The notes under the pieces: model-generated
Told to the model about the DNA's origin: nothing
Databases searched by the model: none
The model's input: only the letters and a program-made list of their open reading frames with translations
Translations under genes and position numbers: made by a program
Source: Eutreptiella sp. 'Long Island Sound 2002'
Taxonomy: Eukaryota; Euglenozoa; Euglenophyceae; Eutreptiales; Eutreptiaceae
Direction: 5' to 3'
Assembly (NCBI GenBank): GCA_964036045.1
Contig: OZ038379.1
Location: 14,706,317 to 14,770,316 of the forward strand
Length of the DNA stretch: 64,000 nt
Part shown: positions 37,201 through 45,695 of the stretch, piece after piece
How positions within the stretch are numbered: the first letter of the stretch is position 1
How the letters are laid out: every line of letters starts with the position of its first letter

Positions 37201-38177
37201 ACAGCTGTGAACCTCCGCATGAGGGGAGCCATGAGCATTCGCATGTCTTGCTGCCCCAGCGCTATCGGCCTGTACTCGTCCAGGTTGCCCGTGGCTGTGC
37301 CCTTGGGCATCAGCCAGATAATGGCCTCGTGCCAGGACTCCGGGACGTCCGCACCCCGTAGGATAGCCCTGTACGCGTGCACCAGGAGCCCGTGCACCGG
37401 TTCAGGCAGCTCTGCTATGAGGGCAACCGTGACCCGGTTGGACCCTGGAGCTTTGTCGTCCGCCACGGCCTGCCTCACGGCGTCTTTAAGGTCCTGCAGG
37501 GTGTAGTCCTGTACCGACCTCCATTCCTCCGGCACCCCCTTGGGAATGTGGGCCCGGACCAGCCGCTCGGAGGCCGGCAGGTTCACTGGCCGCTTGGCGT
37601 ACAGCGCCTCCCAATACCTCTGGACCTCGCCAATGACGTCCGAGGCCTCCAAGAGCACCTTCTCCAACTCGCGGACGCGTATGGACCATAGGCCTGACGG
37701 GGCATAGTTCACCACGTTGATGGCCCCTCGTATCGCCGTCCATCGGAGCTGCAGATCCGGTACCTTGCCCCGCCAATAGTCCTTGATGGACCGGCGCCTG
37801 CTGCTCCTGAGGACACCCCGCAGCTCCTCCACGCGTGTCTCTAGCTGGTGGAGCTGTTGGTCCAACGCGGCACGTAGGTCCTCCACCGAGGCGGGGGATA
37901 GGTCGGGGTCCACGCGCCGGAGGTGCTGTAGCAGGGCAGTCGCTTCCTGGGAGTGGAGTCCGGCCGCCGCCGCGTCCCGGTGCCACAGCTGATGGGCGCG
38001 CCAGGCCAGGGCCTGCTGATCCAAGAGGACCTGGGACAGAGACTCCTCCGTCTCCGCCTGCCCGTACGGGTACTGCGGGTCCACGCCCGATGGCATGCGC
38101 ACTCCCGTGACCCTAGACACGTCATCACGGAAGGCGTAGAGCAGGTCAAAGACCGCTTGCACCTCCGACGTGCCCAT
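34266..38177 (-). CDS. LINE reverse transcriptase with RNase H
   Basis: 1,303 codons from ATG 38,177. RT motifs: DKAPGSNRV (241-249), IWLMPKGTATGNLDEYRPIA (287-306), FDVSKAFDT (369-377), GLRQGSAESAVLYLLLLEPL (426-445), YCDD active site (468-471), LNVGKCAY. It makes cDNA from the element RNA at the nicked target. From about 1,060 to 1,215 an RNase H-like order is visible: GAIYGTVPEAEIISAAAYLL (Glu), VHVVDASIIGAHL (Asp 1135), W.V..SSHL...APDSAAAGA (His/Asp); the first catalytic Asp is not certain. The end, GRLSTMHVMRR then TGA, is the usual lead-in to the zinc motif, which resumes in the same frame. The frame extends upstream of ATG to 38,266, overlapping the endonuclease ORF. Confidence 0.9.
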   Translation of the reverse strand: MGTSEVQAVFDLLYAFRDDVSRVTGVRMPSGVDPQYPYGQAETEESLSQVLLDQQALAWRAHQLWHRDAAAAGLHSQEATALLQHLRRVDPDLSPASVEDLRAALDQQLHQLETRVEELRGVLRSSRRRSIKDYWRGKVPDLQLRWTAIRGAINVVNYAPSGLWSIRVRELEKVLLEASDVIGEVQRYWEALYAKRPVNLPASERLVRAHIPKGVPEEWRSVQDYTLQDLKDAVRQAVADDKAPGSNRVTVALIAELPEPVHGLLVHAYRAILRGADVPESWHEAIIWLMPKGTATGNLDEYRPIALGQQDMRMLMAPLMRRFTAVLARKGLAADWQFGAMPGSTAAAPVFMAQRRLQRGLEENHVLAFDVSKAFDTAPHGALALLLRHMGVPEELIRPFHTLSCGSLVRIVTAHGSTPSIRLHRGLRQGSAESAVLYLLLLEPLLRSLACKARGDARHAVPPLVQAYCDDLLLIAHSLPQFLDYAAAIARYLTDMGMSLNVGKCAYANTARIHSTMVCLSPGNTAAPWVCLRAKGTVPYLGLRLDPTGVATMKEKHVLRCEALLGWCKNTLGPASVPHEVMAAVVGGIVRYAAPYLSDTAEAVIKLNTAIKAVALQFEKLPRDLSNVAVRSGHGLRLADVQVICRDSVVATMAQLTQHRSTTVRDELRAMLRDMHVQYGLCGQFMVPSTSFATHAGNTWVDRVLRAMGTLRVGLLMPSSVYSCVHAHLPQVQWAGRKWVSQSYSFKGRDICVLSGPRTDATVQSLTDPANDLLHARLPCPAPRHWAVQLQECHEDHLHLPHAGVGPHQLDHVWFTGLHDVFRPQLPSPLTHRLIHPVRRKKASKRNKQSTAGDVYVVGGYRKEGWDPANPGLSMPFAPLAALLFLLGDVFEGYQQQDDPASVPLLTPHAGGGISPPPLWVVHGRPAFSRACAAVHGCSEWAIVLLLPAGPIPDPDEYSVPEMVRMSNVPHDPHVAVTSLRDGGAVEQGYVVVYQPSCSATVLGAEYTTALDAIKSVCGCDLAWRPHAVYQPRVVLSPELTASSAASLGRVVQSPHSDVAWLEPHRYCWVPVATKVTSSDASPQGDDATNVAVASHGIPTWTGAIYGTVPEAEIISAAAYLLHTPPSACTVHVVDASIIGAHLRRAQEALYRGIKGPTSHLVNQHALSLIVEGLRRLPRRVGGPHHWVVRQSSHLAAVPLEAPDSAAAGAMAPPVHLVLPKEHAILLVPGDTGELEPRLPSMQALQQVREMEWRSLAARTRAHTPLAGACEAVSLGAVHHGPAHRNMLRARDGRLSTMHVMRR

Positions 38178-38236
38178 GGTGGCAGTGTCCTGGTCCGACG
38201 CGAGCCACGTCGCAGCCGCCGATCCCCGCAGGCCTT

Positions 38237-39142
38237 CTACAGTACTGCCGCCGCCGCCTCACGAACCCCCGGGGAGTCTGGGTGTATGGCATGCAGCCTG
38301 CCTTGGGCGTGCGAGTAGGCCATCCTGGTGACCCTCTCTTTGCCGGCCACCGCCAGCGGGAGGTCCAGGACCACAGGGCCATGATCTGACCCCAGCGGCG
38401 CTGGAGACCGCCCCGGCGCCAAGTGTGGGCGCTCACGCGCCGCCCATGGGACCAGAGGCGAGTTCAGAAGGAAGGAGTCCAGTCGGTGCCGTGCCCTCGT
38501 GGGCCTCCTGTCCTCCTCCCGTTCCGGGCCTGCCCTGTGGAAACCACACTGTTCCCACAGGGCTTGGAACCTCCTCGTGGTGGGGTGCCACGGGGACTCC
38601 AGCCACACGTTGAAGTCCCCTCCGAGGAGCACGGCCCTGGTGCCACCCGCGCTCTTGGCCGCCGCGTACATGGCCACATCAGCCCAGAAGGACGCCTTAG
38701 ACGCCCAGGAGTCGGCGCCGCTGCCCGGGCCGTGGACGTTGATGACCGTGAGGGTGCCACCTGCGGTCACCACATCGAGGGCCATGGCCTTGCCCGGCAC
38801 GATGTCCACGATGTCTCGAACTTCCTCCGCGGCGAATACGTCCGCCCGAAGGGCAATCAAGAGCCCGCCGCGCACCGCTGCCGCCGACGCTGCCTGGGCA
38901 TCCACCCCTCGGTATGCATGATACCCGTGGTGACGCCACTGATTCTCCGAGTGCACCACACCCTGAGGGTCCTGCAGGCCGGTCTCCTGGAAGAGGCCCA
39001 GGATGGCACCCTCGGCCTTCATGATGCCCACCGCCACCGCCTCACCGTCGAGCATACCTGGGGCCACTGGTACGCCGTCCCCCCGCATCGAGCCCTGAAC
39101 GTTCCAGGACACCGCCGCTCGGGTGTCGGAGGCGGGGCCCCT
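38237..39142 (-). CDS. APE-type (EEP) endonuclease of the LINE
   Basis: Same frame as the preceding ORF3, separated only by TGA 39,145-39,143, and without its own early ATG (first ATG near SMRGDG). All landmark motifs are present in order: SWNVQGS (Asn), LFQETGL (Glu), LTVINVHGPGSG, RAVLLGGDFNVWLE (Asp/Asn), RLDSFLL, LGSDHGPVVLDL (Asp-His). This is a complete exonuclease-endonuclease-phosphatase fold of the type that nicks target DNA for LINE integration. The ORF ends TAG 38,239-38,237 inside a GGC-rich stretch where the RT frame is already open, implying a -1 shift or a one-base loss. Confidence 0.9.
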   Translation of the reverse strand, partial: RGPASDTRAAVSWNVQGSMRGDGVPVAPGMLDGEAVAVGIMKAEGAILGLFQETGLQDPQGVVHSENQWRHHGYHAYRGVDAQAASAAAVRGGLLIALRADVFAAEEVRDIVDIVPGKAMALDVVTAGGTLTVINVHGPGSGADSWASKASFWADVAMYAAAKSAGGTRAVLLGGDFNVWLESPWHPTTRRFQALWEQCGFHRAGPEREEDRRPTRARHRLDSFLLNSPLVPWAARERPHLAPGRSPAPLGSDHGPVVLDLPLAVAGKERVTRMAYSHAQGRLHAIHPDSPGVREAAAAVL

Positions 39143-42124
39143 TCATGGCTGCACGTGTGGACCGGGGCCCCCCGCCGGATCCGGATCACCGGACGGAGGG
39201 GGGCCACCAGCAGGTTCAGGGGGACCACCCGCACCCGGCGCGGGCGGCCGGCGAGGTGGCCCCTGTCCCCGTGGGCCTCCGCCCGAGGCGGCCGTCGTCT
39301 GCTGAGACCCGGCAGATGCGGCGGGCTCCCCCTCTGCCTGTCCGCCGGATGCACTTGCCGCCGTACTCCCCGTAGAAGTCACTGCCCCACGCCGTGCTGC
39401 AGACCCAATCGCTCCAGATCGTGCCGCCGACGGCGACGCCCCGCGCTCCGCCGCAGGGCGGGCACCCGTGGGCAGCATGAGCGCTCTGGACCTCGCCTGG
39501 GCCGACGCGAAAGGCCCCGCCTGGCCCCCCGGCATAACGCCAGCCCGCATGGCCAGCGCCTGGTCCCGTTGCGCCGGATCAGTCGCATGGTCCCGCTGGA
39601 TGTGGTCCAGCAGGTCCTTGGGGTGGAGGTGGGTAGGCCGGCAGTGCGTGCCAGCTTTCCATGTGCAGTGACCAGCCCCATCCAGCCGAGACCAGGGGCA
39701 GACGTTGATCGTCTTTGTCCCACGCTGCTCCGTGGCCAAGTCACCGCCGAAGTGCTGCAGCACGTACCGAATGTTGGCATAGCCGCCATACTGAGGCGGC
39801 GGGCCCCTCTTGGGCGGCGGCTTGGGCGCCGCTTTCGGGGCCTGCCTCGCCGCCGCGGCCGGGCGTGCCGCAGGCCGTACCGGTGTCACGCTTGGGGGCT
39901 GCGGCAGGTGCAACATTCCCCCCACGGGAAACTGCTCCTCCACCCAGCGGCGCCACGCGTCGGCGAACTTCTCCCGGTCGCCCTCGACCTTCCACCTGGA
40001 CGCGGAGAACGCCCGGAGCCACGGCCCCATGTTCTCCGCCATGACCAGGCGGAGTGCATCTGCTCCGCTCTGCCGGCGGAAGCGTGTCGCGGCCGCGCCT
40101 GCCACGGTCACTTGGAGGTACAGCGCCTCGCCCCCGTCGCCACTCCGTGCACTAAGGTGCAGGGCCTCCAGGTCGGCGGGGCGGACCGTGAGCACCGTGC
40201 CCTCTCCGCGATCGTACAGGCGCAGCGCCGAGGAGTGGGGCTCCAATGCCGCCACAACCCAGCACCACGCCCGCGACACGCTATGCAGCAGTGCCAGCGA
40301 GGCTGCCGGCCTGTTGCTGGAGGACTGCGCTGCCGGGGCCCTGGGGAGGGCCGTTGCGTGACCCTGCAGCGCCCTGCACATGACAGTTGCATGCTCAGCC
40401 TGCCACACGTTGCTCGGGGCTATGGGCCAGACGTCCTGCCCCTGGATCGCCGGCGGTTGCGTGACCTTCACGAAGACCGCCGGCGCCGGCGGGATGTCCT
40501 CGGCCGTGCACCTGTGTGCCCTGCGCACCGGCCCCAGCTCCCTGAGGCACTCCCGGAACACCCGGTAGCAGGCCGGGCCCCTGGACTGCTGCCTCCTGAG
40601 CCGGCACGCGGTGACTATGACGCACTCCAGTCCCCCTGTTTCCACCCGAACACAGGCCCAATACTCCGCCCCTTCCAACACCACCAGCCGCCCCATATCT
40701 GCCACGCTCACCGTATGGGTGGAAGGCACGCTCTCCACCCTCAGCCACCGCTTGGGGCTTTCTTCCCACGGCTGGGGGGCATGCATCCGCTGCTGCTGCA
40801 TCGTGTCCTGCACGTGCTGCAGGGACACCGTCGCCAGCATGGACATCCCCCCGTCCGCTGCCGCCGCCATACACAGCAGGGCATGTTGCATGCGCGCCCC
40901 GGGCAACCCCACGCTGTGCTGGACGTCCGCCAGGTACAAGGGTGTGCGGGGCGCCGGCAGGGCATCCAACACCGCTGCAGGCAGCTCCCCCAGGGACGGC
41001 AGACGCGCGATGGGCCCCATGTCCCTGTTGAGGACCACCGCCGCCACCCACCGCCTGTCCAGCGCGGACAGGAGGTTGCCCGGCCTCGGCACCCTGAGGA
41101 GGGTACCGACGGCGGACATGAGGGCGCACACGCCACAGTCCTTGGTGTTGCCGGCTGGCTGCTGCACCTGTGCCGCCCGGGCCTGTGCCAGCAGGCGCTC
41201 TGCACCCGGCCATCCCGCCCTCTGGCCCCTGGGTGCCATGCGCATCGTCCGGACCGCCATGTCCCATGTGTGTGGCCACTGGGGCTGGGCTCCAGACACC
41301 GCAGGCTGGCCTAGCGGGTCCACCGTCAACTGCGTGGCAGGGGCCAGGAGGTGTTGAGACGTCCAGTGCCGCATGCTCGGCGTCTCCGACCGGTCGAGGT
41401 ACACCGCCTCCGAGCCGCCTAGCTCGACGTACCTCGCAATGAGGAGGGCAGCTGGGGTTTGGTCGTGCCGCTGGCCCTCCCACCCCTCCCTCGGGAGCAT
41501 CATGGTGTGGGGGGCCAGGCACTGCACCACGTCGGCTGCCAGCGCGACCACGTCGTCGCTGAGCTCCACCCCATGGTCTGCGGCCACCAGGAACTGGTGC
41601 CTGGGCTTGGAGTACAGGTGCTCCAGGGCGCCCCGCAACTCAGCTGGTGGGGGAGAGGCGTCTCCGCAGTCCCGCAGCCAGGGGAGTGCGCCCGGGAGAT
41701 GCCGCCCTGCTCCTCCTGACCAGACGGCGGCCTTAAGGACCGGCAGGTCTCGCCAGACAGCCCTAGCGACCGGATCGCGCCAGGGCTGTGGCTTGTTTGC
41801 TCCCCACTGGAGGACGGCCACCACAACATGCGTGGTCAGGGGCTCTGCCGTGAGCTGCAAAGGGCCCCCCCGTCGGTCTCGATCACCGTGCCCCGTGGGG
41901 CAGTGAAGACGTGGCCATCGGTCCCACGGACCGCCACCCATCCCCACAAGACCGCCACGGTCTCCCAGCTGGGGTGGCTGGTTCTCCCGGGCAGGACCAC
42001 CACCGGCGGGCATGGGCTGTTGGCGGCCCACACGCGCCATTCCACTCCCACCAGACGCTCGTGACCAGGGGGCCGGTACACCTGGGGCCACGCGTCTGGG
42101 AGCTGGCGATGGACAGCGGTCCAC
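39143..42124 (-). CDS. LINE ORF3: Ulp1-like cysteine protease segment and zinc motif
   Basis: 993 codons counted from a GTG at 42,124; true entry is probably by frame change from ORF2. Protease candidate: MRHW (His 253), QLTVDPLG (Asp 269), QQPAGNTKDCGVCALMSAVG (Gln 322, Cys 330). His-Trp, Asp, Gln-x(7)-Cys-Gly matches the C48/Ulp1 SUMO-protease layout with similar spacings. Its likely role would be self-processing or de-conjugation. Later: a second H/C-rich zone, CPWSRLDGAGHC ... HPKDLLDHIQRDH (C2H2-like), then Ala/Gly/Pro-rich low complexity (PPPSGDPDPAGGPG) before TGA 39,145. RT-RNase H-type LINEs with cysteine proteases are known in algae. Confidence 0.6.
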   Translation of the reverse strand: MDRCPSPAPRRVAPGVPAPWSRASGGSGMARVGRQQPMPAGGGPARENQPPQLGDRGGLVGMGGGPWDRWPRLHCPTGHGDRDRRGGPLQLTAEPLTTHVVVAVLQWGANKPQPWRDPVARAVWRDLPVLKAAVWSGGAGRHLPGALPWLRDCGDASPPPAELRGALEHLYSKPRHQFLVAADHGVELSDDVVALAADVVQCLAPHTMMLPREGWEGQRHDQTPAALLIARYVELGGSEAVYLDRSETPSMRHWTSQHLLAPATQLTVDPLGQPAVSGAQPQWPHTWDMAVRTMRMAPRGQRAGWPGAERLLAQARAAQVQQPAGNTKDCGVCALMSAVGTLLRVPRPGNLLSALDRRWVAAVVLNRDMGPIARLPSLGELPAAVLDALPAPRTPLYLADVQHSVGLPGARMQHALLCMAAAADGGMSMLATVSLQHVQDTMQQQRMHAPQPWEESPKRWLRVESVPSTHTVSVADMGRLVVLEGAEYWACVRVETGGLECVIVTACRLRRQQSRGPACYRVFRECLRELGPVRRAHRCTAEDIPPAPAVFVKVTQPPAIQGQDVWPIAPSNVWQAEHATVMCRALQGHATALPRAPAAQSSSNRPAASLALLHSVSRAWCWVVAALEPHSSALRLYDRGEGTVLTVRPADLEALHLSARSGDGGEALYLQVTVAGAAATRFRRQSGADALRLVMAENMGPWLRAFSASRWKVEGDREKFADAWRRWVEEQFPVGGMLHLPQPPSVTPVRPAARPAAAARQAPKAAPKPPPKRGPPPQYGGYANIRYVLQHFGGDLATEQRGTKTINVCPWSRLDGAGHCTWKAGTHCRPTHLHPKDLLDHIQRDHATDPAQRDQALAMRAGVMPGGQAGPFASAQARSRALMLPTGARPAAERGASPSAARSGAIGSAARRGAVTSTGSTAASASGGQAEGEPAASAGSQQTTAASGGGPRGQGPPRRPPAPGAGGPPEPAGGPPPSGDPDPAGGPGPHVQP

Positions 42125-44931
42125 ACATCAGCCCCGCCAGCCCGCGTGAACTGGAGTCCCTCCAGGATGTCCCCGTCCACAGGGCTGGGGAGGCGGGCAG
42201 TGCGAACCTCCAGCCCCTGGCCCAGGCAAATCCCTGGCCCCTCTCGGTCTCCCAGCAGCGAGACCTCCGGGTCTGTGGCCGCAAGACGAGCCGCCACCGT
42301 GGGGAGATGCAGGGAGACAGTCCACGGCTGGACTGAGACGGGCTCGCGCGGGAGGTCAGGGCAGGCCGCCACAGCACTGCCATCCCTCGCCCAGCGGAGC
42401 GCCCTGTCCCACCACTGCGCCCACGCACCCGGCGCTGCCGGCAACGACCAGGACAGGTACGTCACGACCGTTTTAGCTTGCCACTCGCGAGGGTCCATGC
42501 CGGCAGGATGTGTGTGCCACGTGCACACCCACCCCAGATTGGCCTCCTGGACGGTGACCACGTCCCTCCACGGGACCACCGGGAACGGAGTAAGCAGGGC
42601 CGCCATGCCACATGGCAACGCCACTGCCCACTCGGTCAGGCCCCCACTCTCCACTGCATACCCCACCTCTGGGAGCCCTCCTCCTTGCGCCTTTACCACC
42701 ACTTCCTGCAGCAACGTTCCGTGGCCCCGGCCGTGGCCCTGGCTGCGGTCCAGGCTGAGAGCCCCCACACGGGCCATGGCCTGGAGGATCAAGAGTAATT
42801 CCTGGGGTACTCCCCGCGGCACCGGCGGCTGGGGGTGGGCGAACCGGCAGGCATCTGCCCGCATGCACCACCCCTTGGCCCAGTGCCTGCACGTTTCCAC
42901 CTCCCCCGTCTTCGGCCCAGCCCTGTCCGCCACTCCCAGCTCCCGTGGACCCACCTCACGCGCCTCCTTCGCCCCCACGATCTCCAGCTCCTCGTCCTGC
43001 TCCACGGCGCTCTGTGCCTCTTCACCCTTGAACTCCGGCTCCTCGTCCCGCTCCATGGCGACTTGTGCCTCCTCACTCCTCCTGCGTTGGTCCTCCTCCT
43101 CCAGTGCCTCCGTCGTCGGCGGCGGGCCCGCGGCATCCGTGAACTTCGCCAGGGCCGCCGCCACAATGGCCTGCACGTCCACCTCCTCCCCGGCCACCTC
43201 CGGCTGATCCTGCTGCTGCTCCTCCCCCGTGGGTCGCTCCTGCCCCACCTCGTCACCGTCACGGCCTGCCTCCTCATCATCCCCCACCGGGACCGCGGCG
43301 CTCTCGTCGAGGCTCGTGCCCACCGCCACCAGCAGCTTGAGGTCACCGCCGCGGCTCTCAAGGCGGTAGCTGCTGGAGGTGGGGACGAGGACCGCCCCAT
43401 CCCCGGTCAGCAGCAGGCGGTCCACGCCGAACACGACCTCCGCACCCTCGGGGTGCACCGCCACCAGGAGCGCATGGGACCCCAGCGCCTGGGCTGTGAG
43501 GGGCCGCACGGCCTGCTCGGGACGCCAAGCGTCAGCTCCACCTCGCCACAAGGCCACGTAAAGGCCTTCATCCCGCCGCACGTCCTCTAGCACTGCCTCG
43601 TCCAGCAGGCGCCCCACGGACAGGCGCACCGACAGGGGGAGGCCTTCCTGGGGCTCGGCCGCCTGGACATCACCGGGGTGGTGACCCAGGACCGCCGCGT
43701 CCCCCAGTTGGACACAGCGGACCTTGCCGTCGTCCGGGGACGCGGCCACCAGGGCCACCTCCCGGGCGACCTGCCCTGGGCGCTGGAGCTCGTAGCGCTC
43801 CAGGGCGCTCGCCAGCATCCCTGCCTCCCGGTGCCCCGTGCCCATGAGGCGGTGCCTGTGGGCACCCTCGGCCGCATGGTACCTGCATTGCCGCCGCTCA
43901 CAGCTCCCCATGGGAGGGGGCGGCACCGCAGTGGGCATGGGCTGCAGCGGCGCGGCGGCCGGGTCCACGTCCATGCCGGCGTAGACGTCGGGCCCGGCGT
44001 CGTCCTCATACATGAGGGCCAGCGCCGACTCGCCGGGCCCGTACGCCTCCTCGTCCCCCTCGCCCTCCGCCTCCTGCTCTCCCTCCGCCCCTTCTCCAGC
44101 CGCAGCCATCGCCGGCGGCGTGTCCGGCCGCGGCACGAAGGGCGCCAGAGGCCGCTCGTCAGCGCCTCCGCCCCTTGCCGCCTCCGCCGCGTCCAGCCGT
44201 GCCCGCAGGTTGTCGGGCAGCCGGGCCCAGCTGGTGCCCGCATGGAGGTCCATGCTGTACGCCAGCCCCGCCGGACACGGCTCACCGGGTGCCACCTGGC
44301 GCCACTCTCGCCACTCCCACATCCAGTCCTCCACTCCTTCCCCCTTGGCACGCCTCCCACTGGGCTCCACAACCCCGCCGCCCTCCGCCGGTGTCCGCGC
44401 CTCCGGCACACCCCGCCCCGCGTCCTGTCCCCCCGAAGCAACCGCCTCCGACGGCTTCTCCTTGGCCCCATCCGCCCTCGGGGCGACAGCCGCGAGCGCC
44501 TGCGCTATCAGCTCGCCGGCGTCAGCCCCTTCCGGCGCGGCTCCATCGCTCCCCGCGGCTGTCCGCCGGTACGCCTCCAGGGCCTGCGCGAGCAGCTCGC
44601 TGATGTCTCGCGGCCCGGCCACTGCCGCCTCCTGCGCCGCATCCCCCGCCTGTTCCCCCGCCGTAGGCCTCCCCATGGGGGCTGCGCCCTGCATCCCATG
44701 CGCCGGGGGTGGACCACCACCCGGCACCACCGGCTCAGGCCCCGTCGGCACCACGGGCGGGGCTCCGCGCGGCACGGCTGGGTCCGGCACTTGGACCGTC
44801 CGCGGTGGTGACCCCGCCGCGGTATGCCCCGGTTGGGGCACCGCCAGGGGTGGCGCAGCCGCAGGCGCCCCCATTCTCCTCGCCTCGCCCGGGGGCACGC
44901 CACGTGCCTCCCCTTGCGACACCCCCTGCTG
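41836..44931 (-). CDS. LINE ORF2: CCCH-finger protein
   Basis: In frame after TAG 44,934-44,932; the first ATG is at 44,874. About 1,030 codons. The N-terminal 300 residues are Pro/Gly/Ala and acidic low complexity; a Glu/Gln-rich zone follows. A CCCH zinc finger, CRHWAKGWCMRADACRFAH (C-x7-C-x5-C-x3-H), typical of RNA-binding proteins, lies near residues 677-695. Beyond it, GWVCTWHTHPAGMDP near 795-810 resembles the HxHP core of JAMM/JAB metalloproteases but lacks the S-x-x-D that should follow at a fixed distance. Ends TGA 41,836; a run of seven G (41,871-41,865) just before is a likely site of the -1 change into ORF3. Confidence 0.65.
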   Translation of the reverse strand, partial: QQGVSQGEARGVPPGEARRMGAPAAAPPLAVPQPGHTAAGSPPRTVQVPDPAVPRGAPPVVPTGPEPVVPGGGPPPAHGMQGAAPMGRPTAGEQAGDAAQEAAVAGPRDISELLAQALEAYRRTAAGSDGAAPEGADAGELIAQALAAVAPRADGAKEKPSEAVASGGQDAGRGVPEARTPAEGGGVVEPSGRRAKGEGVEDWMWEWREWRQVAPGEPCPAGLAYSMDLHAGTSWARLPDNLRARLDAAEAARGGGADERPLAPFVPRPDTPPAMAAAGEGAEGEQEAEGEGDEEAYGPGESALALMYEDDAGPDVYAGMDVDPAAAPLQPMPTAVPPPPMGSCERRQCRYHAAEGAHRHRLMGTGHREAGMLASALERYELQRPGQVAREVALVAASPDDGKVRCVQLGDAAVLGHHPGDVQAAEPQEGLPLSVRLSVGRLLDEAVLEDVRRDEGLYVALWRGGADAWRPEQAVRPLTAQALGSHALLVAVHPEGAEVVFGVDRLLLTGDGAVLVPTSSSYRLESRGGDLKLLVAVGTSLDESAAVPVGDDEEAGRDGDEVGQERPTGEEQQQDQPEVAGEEVDVQAIVAAALAKFTDAAGPPPTTEALEEEDQRRRSEEAQVAMERDEEPEFKGEEAQSAVEQDEELEIVGAKEAREVGPRELGVADRAGPKTGEVETCRHWAKGWCMRADACRFAHPQPPVPRGVPQELLLILQAMARVGALSLDRSQGHGRGHGTLLQEVVVKAQGGGLPEVGYAVESGGLTEWAVALPCGMAALLTPFPVVPWRDVVTVQEANLGWVCTWHTHPAGMDPREWQAKTVVTYLSWSLPAAPGAWAQWWDRALRWARDGSAVAACPDLPREPVSVQPWTVSLHLPTVAARLAATDPEVSLLGDREGPGICLGQGLEVRTARLPSPVDGDILEGLQFTRAGGADVWTAVHRQLPDAWPQVYRPPGHERLVGVEWRVWAANSPCPPVVVLPGRTSHPSWETVAVLWGWVAVRGTDGHVFTAPRGTVIETDGGALCSSRQSP

Positions 44932-44934
44932 CTA

Positions 44935-45695
44935 GGCGCCCCGCCCCGGCGCAGGCACTGGTACCGGTACCGGCACCGGTACCGTGTGCTGAGGCGGCCG
45001 TGGGTGCCGCTGGGGCAGGGGACGCGGGTACTCCACATGCTGGTGCGGACGTGATGGTGATGGTGATGGTGAAGGTGGACGGGGTGCTGTGGCACAGCCG
45101 CCAGGTGATGGTGATGGTGAAGGCGGACAGGGAGCTGTGGCACAGCCGCCGGGTGTACGTGTTGGTGTGGGAAGTGATGCTGCATCATGGGGAACCCGAC
45201 GGGGTGATGAAGTAGGTGATGGAGATGGAGTTGGTGGTGGTGGTGAGCCCCAAGAGGCGGGAAGGGCATGGGCCCGAGGCCCGGGGGCGGCGGCATCGGA
45301 AACGCACCCGGCGCCGCATACCCCGGCCGCCCCGCCGATCCCACTGGGGGCCGCCCGCGCTGCGCGTCCTCGAGCTGCCCGAGATCTTGTAGACATCGGA
45401 GTAGTCGGTTGAGCAGGTGCACCCCGAACGGCACCGTGCCCGCTGCGAACCGCGCCTGAACGTCAGGCGCGTTGTACGGGTGGGGATCGCGGGCCAACAT
45501 CTGCCGCAAGCAGACGTCGACGAAGTGGTCCCATCCGTTGTCCATGGCCGGACGGTCCGCGTCCACGCGCGCCTGGAACGCCGCATACGTGTGCGGCCCG
45601 TATCTGACGAGATCAGACACCGTGTCTACCAGGCGCCGGGCACGTCGCCGGAAGGCTGGCAACTCCGCGGGATTGGTGGGGACAGATAGCGACAT
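44935..45695 (-). CDS. LINE ORF1 N-terminal segment, His/Pro-rich
   Basis: ATG 45,695. Residues 1-110 are globular-looking (LVDTVSDLVRYGPHTYAAF, DHFVDVCLRQMLARDPHPYN, LLNRLLRCLQDLGQLED) and unrecognised; a role like LINE ORF1 RNA-binding proteins is only positional. Then Pro/Met-rich sequence and a His-rich tract from a CACCAT hexamer repeat. The original frame stays open to 44,508, but after about 45,060 it becomes Arg/Cys-rich. The frame that leads to ORF2 (via TAG 44,934) becomes Pro/Val-rich (PQHTVPVPVPVPVPAPG). The real product probably changes frame by -1 in the repeat. Confidence 0.55.
45050..45245. repeat. GGTGAT hexamer minisatellite within LINE ORF1
   Basis: (GGTGATG)-like units with a duplicated 50-bp block GCTGTGGCACAGCCGCC..GTGATGGTGA. 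On the coding strand it reads His in one frame and Ser-Pro in the next, so the sequence stays open in both. Confidence 0.85.

Larger units (their letters stand above)
32436..45695 (-). mobile_element. Giant non-LTR retrotransposon (LINE), coding span 13.3 kb
   Basis: On the minus strand, one after another: N-terminal His/Pro-rich segment (from ATG 45,695), CCCH protein, Ulp1-like segment, APE endonuclease, RT-RNase H, zinc-finger C-terminal part (stop 32,436). The frames are linked: ORF1 frame changes by -1 near 45,060; TAG 44,934 then same frame; -1 near 41,868; TGA 39,145 then same frame; -1 within 38,266-38,237; TGA 34,268 then same frame. An APE endonuclease together with RNase H and a cysteine protease recalls large algal elements such as Dualen/RandI, but the family is not established here. 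Either a decaying copy or a polyprotein using recoding. Confidence 0.8.

Noticed and set aside
38423-44935. Long plus-strand ORFs (up to 963 codons) opposite the LINE
   Set aside because: They are Arg/Pro/Gly-rich antisense shadows of GC-rich coding sequence; the minus strand carries the conserved motifs.
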